From assembly GCA_031258505.1 (NCBI GenBank), contig JAIRMT010000138.1, forward strand, positions 1 to 9,492: a DNA stretch of 9,492 nt, written 5' to 3'. Within the stretch, counting starts at the first letter, position 1. Every line of letters starts with the position of its first letter. Positions 1-5,504 of this stretch are shown piece by piece. Below the pieces are notes generated by a model that did no database searches, was not told the DNA's origin, and was given only the letters and a program-made list of their open reading frames with translations. Both the position numbers and the translations under genes were made by a program. This DNA comes from Treponema sp. Its GTDB lineage: Bacteria > Spirochaetota > Spirochaetia > Treponematales > Breznakiellaceae.

Positions 1-196
1 ATGAAAACGTACATATCCCTGTCTTATCCATATTTTTTCAAAAGGCTGAACACTAATTTCTCTGGTTATTGTGTCTCCATTACTCCAGACAAAAGAAACA
101 ATAGACACGACAAAAAACACGGAAATAATAAACTTTTTCATACACCAATTCCTCCTGAGAAATTTCTTCAAATATTTTTAACAAACGTTAGCCCCA

Positions 197-237
197 TGTC
201 GCATAACTCCTTATATACGACATCCGTGTCGTATAAC
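197..237. promoter_or_regulatory. Operator-like dyad with an extra direct half-site
   Basis: Positions 214-222 (TATACGACA) and 227-235 (TGTCGTATA) form a perfect 9-bp inverted repeat around a 4-base centre, TCCG. A third near-copy of the half-site, TGTCGCATAAC, lies at 197-207 and matches TGTCGTATAAC at 227-237 in 10 of 11 positions, exactly 30 bp upstream. Such an arrangement fits a dimeric regulator with an auxiliary half-site. The element is about 70 bp upstream of a promoter-like pair facing right. I do not recognise the motif as that of a named regulator. A short RNA hairpin is the alternative, although its 4-base loop is not followed by a T-run. Confidence 0.5.
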
Positions 238-302
238 GTACACACCTGTACAAAACGATATACTTATACTATAGCCATCTTTACAAAGATTGTCAAGTAG
301 TT

Positions 303-331
303 TTGACAAAAATTTGAAAAGTTTATATTCT
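303..331 (+). promoter_or_regulatory. Sigma-70-like promoter facing repeat array 1
   Basis: A consensus -35 hexamer, TTGACA, lies at 303-308. Two candidate -10 boxes follow: TATATT at 324-329 (15-base spacer) and TATTCT at 326-331 (17-base spacer). Downstream are AGTGATAATGATAG, with a loose resemblance to a Fur hexamer pair, and AAAGGGG at 351-357, which resembles a ribosome binding site but is not followed by a usable long frame. A transcript from here would run through array 1 and into the flavodoxin gene as antisense. The -35 match is exact; function is inferred. Confidence 0.45.
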
Positions 332-489
332 ATCAATAGTGATAATGATAGAAAGGGGCCACCCAAACTGTATCAAGTGGGCTTGGAACCTTTAGCGCCT
401 TCTTCATGGCTGCATGAGTGCAACGTACAGTCGTTCTGCTCGAAACATGACCAGTAGTTCCTGTGTAACGCACATCTGTACCGCCTTCC

Positions 490-741
490 CATGAGTCATT
501 GGCCGTGACGGATGGCGCATTGGCCTTAGTACATGAGTCATTGGCCGTGACGGATGAAGCATTGGCCGTAGTACATGAGTCATTGGCCGTGGCGGATGGC
601 GCATTGGCCGTAGTACATGAGTCATTGGCCGTGGCGGATGAAGCATTGGCCGTAGCACATGAGTCATTGGCCGTGGCGGATGGCGCATGGGCCGTAGTAC
701 ATGAGTCATTGGCCGTGGCGGATGAAGCATGGGCCGGGGCC
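490..741. repeat. Tandem array 1: six 42-bp units, 84-bp higher order
   Basis: Six consecutive 42-bp units start at 490, 532, 574, 616, 658 and 700, each with CATGAGTCATTGGCCGT. Units 1, 3 and 5 carry GGATGGCGCAT and units 2, 4 and 6 carry GGATGAAGCAT, so the array is three 84-bp dimers. Dimer-specific changes (GTGACGG in the first, CATGGGCC in the third) suggest growth by whole dimers. Each 42-bp unit also splits into two 21-bp halves that agree at 14 of 21 positions and share CATTGGCCGT. There are no unique spacers, so it is not CRISPR. It ends 7 bp from the flavodoxin stop codon. On the minus strand it is open in the flavodoxin frame after that single TGA: heptapeptides of the type LRPMRHP and PRPMTHV run until a TGA at 404-406, 114 codons in all. 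I see no start signal of its own. Confidence 0.95.
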
Positions 742-748
742 GTTTATA

Positions 749-1231
749 TCAGCGTGTAGAAATATCCCTGAGCCAGGCGTCCAGTTTGGCGTTCAGTGTT
801 TGGACGTCCTGTTTGCTTGCGTTAGGGAAATCAATCTCGCCCAGAATGGTGTTACCACTGAGCGCGTCCCGCAGTTTAGAGAATGTCCTGCCTTTGCCGC
901 CGCCATGACAACAGAAAAGCGCGACCTTTTTACCACTAAACTTGGTTTGCTGGAGAAAGTTCATAAGCGCAGGCGCAGGGGAGCCAGCCCACACAGGCCC
1001 GCCGAGTATGAGCAACTCGTACTGGTCAACATCAAGCCGGTAGGGTTTGAGCGCGGGCATGTCTCCGAAGAGCGCCTGTTTCCCGCCTTGAAACATCTTC
1101 ATAAACCCTTGTTTTGGCATACTTTTGACAGGCTCCAGTCTCAGCGTATCCGCGCCCAGGGTTGTCTTGATCCGTTCTGCAATCAAATGGCTATTCCCAT
1201 TAAGGGAATAGTAAACAGCAATAGTTTTCAT
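749..1231 (-). CDS. Flavodoxin-like FMN protein
   Basis: This 160-residue protein has the plan of a short-chain flavodoxin, a cytoplasmic one- or two-electron carrier holding FMN. The N-terminal strand and phosphate loop are seen as AVYYSLNGNS (residues 5-14), corresponding to the S/T-x-T-G-x-T loop. The second FMN loop is GGPVWAGSPAPA around residues 77-88, with Trp81 placed to stack on the flavin. A third loop, CCHGGGKGR at 107-115, ends the flavin site. The ATG at 1231 is preceded by AAGGAGG four to five bases upstream, a strong ribosome binding site. The gene lies 118 bp downstream of the CLC gene on the same strand, with AT-rich sequence between, so it may have its own promoter. The stop is TGA, and the frame stays open beyond it through array 1 as far as 404. 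The electron donor and partner are not shown by the context. Confidence 0.9.
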   Translation of the reverse strand: MKTIAVYYSLNGNSHLIAERIKTTLGADTLRLEPVKSMPKQGFMKMFQGGKQALFGDMPALKPYRLDVDQYELLILGGPVWAGSPAPALMNFLQQTKFSGKKVALFCCHGGGKGRTFSKLRDALSGNTILGEIDFPNASKQDVQTLNAKLDAWLRDISTR

Positions 1232-1349
1232 AAAACCTCCTTATGAGCGTGCTGGATGTAAACGTATTTTATATCTTTTCATATTTAACTTTTGCATAGA
1301 GCAAACCTGTTGAACAAGAGTGCGTGAACCAAATGTTCGGTTTACACAC
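1232..1349 (-). promoter_or_regulatory. AT-rich leader of the flavodoxin gene
   Basis: Read on the minus strand, this gap contains a -10-like TATAAA about 40 bases before the flavodoxin ATG, inside a run of A and T, but no good -35 hexamer at the right spacing. The Shine-Dalgarno AAGGAGG sits at the downstream end. Near the CLC stop codon, AACCGA and TTGGTT could form a weak hairpin with a 4-base loop, but no T-run follows, so I do not call a terminator. Flavodoxin may be read from a promoter here or by read-through from the CLC gene. Confidence 0.3.
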
Positions 1350-2690
1350 TCAATGCGTTTTTGGCAGGGGCAACATTCGTTCAAGCAGTATGCTGTACAC
1401 AGGACGAGACTTGATGAGTTTGGACATTCCAAAGGCGCTCAGACAGGCCAACACAAGGTTCCCCATATCGCTAAAATTGCCGCTCATTTCAAGAATCAGT
1501 ACTATACCGATGATTGGAGTCTTGACCACGCTGGTAAAAAAGGCCGCCATGCCGAGTATGATGAAGTTCAGCTTCTGGCTATCGCTGATAAAACCGCTCA
1601 GTTCCAGCGCCTCGCCCATTGCCGCGCCAACAAGCGCGCCGCAGGCAAGCAGGGGAAAAAAGATGCCGCCGGAAGTACCAGAGCCATGACAGATCGCAGT
1701 AAACACGAGCTTGCAGGCAAAAAACAGCAGGAGCAAACGCAGCGAATAGGCGTTGTGGGCAATCGCTTCAATCAGGCTATGGCCGCCGCCCAGCACATCA
1801 AGCAGACATAAGCCAAGCGGAATGGACAAAAGCAGCGGGATAAGCGGACGTAACATGAGCGGAATGTTAAAGCGCGTATATGCGTCCATCGAAAGATAGA
1901 GGGCGCGTTTAAACACATCGCCAAGAATCGCGCACGCTATTCCCAGAAGAACCACCCAGTGCATATTCTGAAGCGGCAGCGAGATGATGCTCGTGAAGGA
2001 GAAGACAGGTTCTAAGCCTAAGAAAAGCGCGACTGTAGCTTTCGCCGACAAGGACGCAGCCATGGCGCTGGCGATAAGCAGGGGCGAAAATGATGGCCAC
2101 AGTTCCTCAAGCGCGAACAGAACGCCGGCCAGTGGAGCGCTGAATGTCGCCGCAATCCCTACGGACGAGGCAGCGACAAGCAGAATTTTTTCTTCCTCTT
2201 TGGAACGGTGGAATAGAGGAAACATACCCAAGCCAACATACGAAGCAATCTGAAGGGACGGACCGCCGCGTCCCAGTGAGAGCCCCGCGCCCAAGCCAAG
2301 CGCGCTGGTAAGGATTTTGAGCGGCAGTTCCTTTATCCAGCGCATCTGACAATGACCAAGCAGGACGCCTTTCACCTGTGGTACGCCGCTTCCCCTGATC
2401 ATGGGCATGACTTTAATAGCCCAGCCGAGAAACAGCCCAAGCAGCGTGAGAAAAACAGCCCAAACCACAAGCCAAAGCGGGGAAGCGCGAAAAACATTGG
2501 TATACAAGTGGACTCTGAGCTTTTCAGTCTGACCCAGCACATAGCGGAAGGCGACTGTTACCGAGCCGGCGACAAAGCCGATAAGGACGCTTTCCAGCAC
2601 AAGCAATAGGTAAGAATGATACCAGTGGTGAAGCGCGGCGTACGCCAAACGCGCATGGCGCGTCTGCTTGTGAAGCTGCGGTTTCTTCAT
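1350..2690 (-). CDS. CLC-family chloride channel/transporter lacking the gating glutamate
   Basis: This 446-residue integral membrane protein is a CLC anion transport protein, normally a homodimer in the inner membrane that exchanges chloride for protons or forms a chloride channel. The three anion-pore signatures are present in order: GSGVP at 100-104, GRGGP at 140-144 and GGIFFP at 341-346. Residues aligning with the chloride ligands of E. coli ClC-ec1 are kept (Ser101, Phe344, Tyr432), as is the pair EE at 195-196 that contains the internal proton glutamate. The external gating glutamate (148 in ClC-ec1, in GREGP) is Gly142 here, codon GGC at 2267-2265. In known CLCs, loss of that residue uncouples chloride from proton movement. 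No cytoplasmic CBS domains follow; the protein ends soon after the last helix. The ATG at 2690 has only a weak upstream purine run (AAGATG). It diverges from the sugar transferase gene across 63 bp. Confidence 0.92.
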   Translation of the reverse strand: MKKPQLHKQTRHARLAYAALHHWYHSYLLLVLESVLIGFVAGSVTVAFRYVLGQTEKLRVHLYTNVFRASPLWLVVWAVFLTLLGLFLGWAIKVMPMIRGSGVPQVKGVLLGHCQMRWIKELPLKILTSALGLGAGLSLGRGGPSLQIASYVGLGMFPLFHRSKEEEKILLVAASSVGIAATFSAPLAGVLFALEELWPSFSPLLIASAMAASLSAKATVALFLGLEPVFSFTSIISLPLQNMHWVVLLGIACAILGDVFKRALYLSMDAYTRFNIPLMLRPLIPLLLSIPLGLCLLDVLGGGHSLIEAIAHNAYSLRLLLLFFACKLVFTAICHGSGTSGGIFFPLLACGALVGAAMGEALELSGFISDSQKLNFIILGMAAFFTSVVKTPIIGIVLILEMSGNFSDMGNLVLACLSAFGMSKLIKSRPVYSILLERMLPLPKTH

Positions 2691-2718
2691 ACATCTTGCA
2701 TATCAGAAAACACTGTTC

Positions 2719-2747
2719 TTGTCAAAACCAGATTTTTTGACGATGAT
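2719..2747 (+). promoter_or_regulatory. Weak promoter candidate for the sugar transferase pair
   Basis: TTGTCA at 2719-2724 and GATGAT at 2742-2747, 17 bases apart, lie in the gap between the divergent CLC and sugar transferase genes. The -10 match is only 4 of 6. If used, transcription would start close to the ATG at 2754 and give a leaderless or nearly leaderless message, which would agree with the lack of any Shine-Dalgarno sequence before that ATG. This is suggestive only. Confidence 0.25.
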
Positions 2748-2753
2748 TCTTTA

Positions 2754-4193
2754 ATGACTCTTTCTGAATTTGATACTTGGTATCGTGTGAGGTATCATCG
2801 TACCAGTTCCGCTATAATCGCCATTGCTTTTGTCTTTTCAGACCTCATTGCGGTCATGCTTTCCTTTGGCGCGGGTTTTTTTGTTGTCAATCTCTACGAC
2901 CTTGCTGTCATTAACTTCAAATCCTTTGTTACCTACTGGCCTTATGTGCCGGTGTTTCTGTTTATTTTTTGGGTATGCAACCTGTATCCTGGGGTATCGC
3001 TGGCGCCGTCGGAAGAGTTCAAGCTCTTTACCACCGCATCGTTCATGACGCATGGCGGCATCATCCTATCGCGCTTCATAGAAAACCAGCAACTTGACGC
3101 CATATCAGTCGCCTTTGCCTTCAGCTTCGTGTTTTCTACCTTTATATTGCTTATGTGCCGGAACGCTATGCATTATGTTCTGCGGAAGAGACGCTGGGGC
3201 GGCATACCAGCGGTTATCTACGGAAGCGGCGCTCTGGGCAAGCTGGTGATTGACCGCCTGCTTGACAGCGTTAAGATCGGCTATGTACCGGTGCTGATTC
3301 TGTCTGAACAGTCTGAAGTTAATACATATCGTGAGGTGCCGGTTTTGCATGACATAAGTCTGGGGCCGGAACTGGTGCGGCGCTACAATATCAAGATGGC
3401 GATAGTGGCAATGCAGGACATTGGCGAGCAGGAGCTGACGCGCCTGCTGAACTACTCGGTATCGGCGTTCAGGTATAACGTGCTGATTCCCGACTTCTTT
3501 CGCGCCACGAACATCTGGATGACTGTGCGAGACTTCGACGGGCTTCTGGGTTTTGTTACCAGTCATCGTTTGAAAATGGACTGGAACCTTGCTATGAAAC
3601 GTTTTATGGACATCAGCATCACGATAATCGGTGGTCTGGTCATACTGCCAATACTTTTAATACTTGCTCTCTTGGTCAAAGTAAGCTCGCCGGGGCCAGT
3701 CTTATACGGCCACAAGCGACTTGGGTGTAATGGCAAGCCCTTTAAGGCATACAAATTCCGCTCAATGGTGATTGACGCTGAGGCGCGTCTGCAAAAACTG
3801 CTTGCTGAAAATCCCGCCATGCGAGAGGAATGGGAAGCAAGCCACAAGATCAAGAACGATCCGCGTGTTACCAACATAGGCCGCTTTCTCAGACGCACCA
3901 GCCTCGATGAGTTCCCTCAGCTTATCAACGTACTCAAGGGTGAAATGAGCCTGGTGGGGCCGCGTCCCATTGTTGAAGATGAAGTGCCGAAGTATGGCGA
4001 AGACTTTAAGCGTATCTTTTCGGTTAAGCCGGGCTTGAGCGGACTGTGGCAGGTATCCGGGCGTTCTGATACGGACTATAACGAGCGTGTCTTGTTTGAC
4101 ACCTATTATCTGCAAAGCTGGTCAGTGTGGCTTGATATGTGGATACTGTATCAAACCATTGTTGCAGTGATTCGGGGACGAGGAGCGTACTAA
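2754..4193 (+). CDS. wbaP: Undecaprenyl-phosphate sugar phosphotransferase (WbaP/RfbP type)
   Basis: This 479-residue membrane enzyme transfers a sugar phosphate, classically galactose-1-phosphate from UDP-galactose, to undecaprenyl phosphate, the first step in building a surface polysaccharide repeat unit. About four hydrophobic segments occupy residues 20-134. A Rossmann-like middle domain starts with PAVIYGSGALGKL near 152-164. The membrane-inserted helix at about 287-310 leads into the catalytic domain. That domain carries SSPGPVLYGHKRLG, KAYKFRSM, and DEFPQL with the Asp-Glu pair at 385-386 expected for catalysis, then SLVGPRP and KPGLSGLWQVSGR. The length matches full-length WbaP rather than the short PglC form. 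The frame is open from 2616, but I chose the ATG at 2754 because it gives a normal short N-terminus before the first helix and avoids overlap with the CLC gene. No ribosome binding site precedes it, so the start is uncertain. The sugar specificity cannot be read from the sequence. Confidence 0.9.
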   Translation: MTLSEFDTWYRVRYHRTSSAIIAIAFVFSDLIAVMLSFGAGFFVVNLYDLAVINFKSFVTYWPYVPVFLFIFWVCNLYPGVSLAPSEEFKLFTTASFMTHGGIILSRFIENQQLDAISVAFAFSFVFSTFILLMCRNAMHYVLRKRRWGGIPAVIYGSGALGKLVIDRLLDSVKIGYVPVLILSEQSEVNTYREVPVLHDISLGPELVRRYNIKMAIVAMQDIGEQELTRLLNYSVSAFRYNVLIPDFFRATNIWMTVRDFDGLLGFVTSHRLKMDWNLAMKRFMDISITIIGGLVILPILLILALLVKVSSPGPVLYGHKRLGCNGKPFKAYKFRSMVIDAEARLQKLLAENPAMREEWEASHKIKNDPRVTNIGRFLRRTSLDEFPQLINVLKGEMSLVGPRPIVEDEVPKYGEDFKRIFSVKPGLSGLWQVSGRSDTDYNERVLFDTYYLQSWSVWLDMWILYQTIVAVIRGRGAY

Positions 4194-4972
4194 TGAAGAA
4201 CCTTTTGTCGATCTTATTGGCTGGCTTGGTATGGAGCGTGTTTCCTGTATGGAGTCAGAGCCGTTCTTTTGTTGAACTATGTCAGGTGGATGAAGAGCAG
4301 CGCGCTAAAGTCTTTTCCAGCGAGGGTCTGTTTGTTTTCAGCGATCAGGCGTCTGGTCTGCGTCTGACACCCGCCTCGCAGTCAGGCATACTGCTTAGTG
4401 AACCGATACTCAGCGCTAAGCCTGCGTTTCTGGCGGAATCACTGCGGGTACTTCCTCTGGATAAAAGCGCTGGGCTTATCCGTGTGTACAATGCCTTGTC
4501 TCAGGTGCGCGGCCTAGAGGGGCGTTTGTATCATTCGTTCACCCGCGACAAGTATATCCCGCTGTTTGAGCAGGCAACCCGTATTGAAAGCGAGCGAAAA
4601 ACCACCGCGATTCCTGACCCGCCTCCATCCGCCATAGTTCCTGTGTCAGAGAACGTGTATATGCGTCTCAAAGACGCCAACTTTGGTAATTCCTACTACG
4701 AAGGCAGTCTTGTTGCCAACGAAGCAGGTCTCCGCTATACCCTGAGCAACTTCAGGAACCTGACTTACCTGCTCATACCGGTTATCAAGGAACGGCGCTT
4801 TATTGCCCAGCTTTACTTTGAGTTCATCGACGAAGGCTTACTGGTGTACAGTGTTGCCGCCGCCGATGCCTCAGACTTTATTGCCTCAATGATCGACATT
4901 CCCTCAGCCATTGAGAAACGCCTTGTGGTAATCATTGACTGGGTTATTGACGGCATTCAGCAAGCGCCGTGA
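4193..4972 (+). CDS. Exported protein of unknown function, coupled to wbaP
   Basis: A 259-residue protein with an N-terminal signal peptide: charged start MKN, a hydrophobic core LLSILLAGLVWSVFPVW, and a likely cut after about residue 22. There is no lipobox cysteine, so it should be periplasmic or secreted. I do not recognise a characterised domain. It resembles an unnamed family I associate with treponemes, possibly DUF6675, but that name is recalled and unchecked. The C-terminal half looks most conserved in character: YMRLKDANFGNSYYEG, then LSNFRNLTYLLIPV and IDIPSAIEKRLVVIIDWV. The start is firm: AGGAG lies seven bases upstream and the ATG overlaps the wbaP TAA as TAATG, which implies translational coupling and a shared envelope-related task. 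The stop is TGA. The same frame then stays open for 152 more codons through array 2 to a TAA at 5429-5431. Confidence 0.82.
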   Translation: MKNLLSILLAGLVWSVFPVWSQSRSFVELCQVDEEQRAKVFSSEGLFVFSDQASGLRLTPASQSGILLSEPILSAKPAFLAESLRVLPLDKSAGLIRVYNALSQVRGLEGRLYHSFTRDKYIPLFEQATRIESERKTTAIPDPPPSAIVPVSENVYMRLKDANFGNSYYEGSLVANEAGLRYTLSNFRNLTYLLIPVIKERRFIAQLYFEFIDEGLLVYSVAAADASDFIASMIDIPSAIEKRLVVIIDWVIDGIQQAP

Positions 4973-4992
4973 GCTGTTTCCAACTTTCAACT

Positions 4993-5412
4993 TTCCCTGA
5001 GGCAAAGACAATTTTCCCTGAGGCAAAGACAACTTTCCCTGAGGCAAAGACAATTTTCCCTGAGGCAAAGACAACTTTCCCTGAGCCAAAGACAACTTTC
5101 CCTGAGGCAAAGACAACTTTCCCTGAGCCAAAGACAACTTTCCCTGAGCCAAAGACAACTTTCCCTGAGCCAAAGACAACTTTCCCTGAGCCAAAGACAA
5201 CTTTCCCTGAGCCAAAGACAACTTGCTTTGGGGCAAATACAATTTGCTTTGGGACAAATACAATTTGCTTTGAGGCAAATACAACTTGCTTTGGGACAAA
5301 TACAACTTGATTTGGGACAAATACAATTTGCTTTGGGACAAATACAACTTGATTTGGGACAAATACAATTTGCTTTGAGGCAAATACAACTTGATTTGGG
5401 GCAAAAAATTTG
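4993..5412. repeat. Tandem array 2: about twenty 21-bp units in two subfamilies
   Basis: Eleven type-A units of 21 bp (4993-5223) read TTCCCTGAG, then G or C, then CAAAGACAA and C/T-T. Eight full type-B units follow (5224-5391) with TG(C/A)TTTG, a purine-rich centre, and CAAATACAA, plus a partial unit to about 5412. The two types differ at a few fixed positions and do not intermix, so each block expanded separately from a common ancestor. In the B block, TGC- and TGA-starting units alternate between 5287 and 5370, giving a 42-bp higher order. Many units hold imperfect dyads, for example CTTTCCCTGAGGCAAAG. The array starts 20 bp after the TGA of the exported-protein gene and is open in that gene's frame, encoding (L/F)SL(R/S)QRQ and then (L/F)(A/D)L(G/R)QIQ heptads. 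The other two plus frames are closed by TGA within units. There are no spacers, so it is not CRISPR. Confidence 0.96.
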
Positions 5413-5430
5413 CTCTATCTTTTATGCTTA

Positions 5431-5481
5431 ACTACGAAGGCGAAAAGGGATATTCAATACTTACTTTTTCGCCTTCGCAGT
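5431..5481. terminator. Long hairpin between convergent genes, likely bidirectional terminator
   Basis: ACTACGAAGGCGAAAA at 5431-5446 pairs with TTTTCGCCTTCGCAGT at 5466-5481: a 16-bp stem with one A-C mismatch and a 19-base loop. It lies between array 2 and the 3' end of the oligoendopeptidase gene, where the plus-strand wbaP pair and the minus-strand clpP operon converge, which is the expected place for a shared terminator. Within the stem, the runs GAAAA and CTTTTT provide A/T tracts for either direction, but no clean T-run follows the stem. A protein-binding or repeat-derived dyad remains possible. Confidence 0.6.
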
Positions 5482-5504
5482 ACATTGCTTAGTATAGGGT
5501 GTTT

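Larger units (their letters stand above)
1..403. other. AT-rich intergenic stretch, no convincing gene
   Basis: This stretch is visibly richer in A and T than the rest of the window. An ATG at position 1 opens a 99-codon frame to a TAG at 298-300, but its product is low-complexity (Thr, Asn, Lys, Tyr, Ser), matches no family I know, and no ribosome binding site can be assessed because the window begins there. The stretch holds the inverted repeat at 214-235 and the promoter-like pair at 303-331, so it looks regulatory rather than coding. The change in base composition could mark a transferred or intergenic segment; the sequence to the left is not available. Confidence 0.55.

Noticed and set aside
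1..300. 99-codon plus-strand frame from the first base
   Set aside because: Low-complexity product in AT-rich sequence, no recognisable family, no ribosome binding site visible.
725..751. Selenocysteine insertion at the flavodoxin TGA
   Set aside because: The sequence after the TGA offers only GGCC-CC-GGCC with too small a loop, and flavodoxin is complete before it.
701..1246. 181-codon plus-strand frame starting in array 1
   Set aside because: It is the antisense of the flavodoxin gene, which has clear motifs and a strong ribosome binding site.
1320..1345. Terminator after the CLC gene
   Set aside because: The hairpin is short, includes a G-U pair, and has no T-run.
2616..2753. Upstream start for the sugar transferase at 2616
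   Set aside because: It would add 46 basic, atypical residues and overlap the start of the divergent CLC gene.
749..4972. Reassignment of TGA to an amino acid throughout the genome
   Set aside because: All recognised genes reach normal family length under the standard code and use TGG for Trp; the CLC gene also ends at TGA at the expected place.
4904..5404. 166-codon minus-strand frame through array 2 with LPQGKLS heptads
   Set aside because: It begins at a TTG without a ribosome binding site and ends inside the exported-protein gene; more likely a by-product of the repeat.
490..5412. CRISPR arrays
   Set aside because: Both arrays are head-to-tail repeats with no unique spacers and no cas genes nearby.
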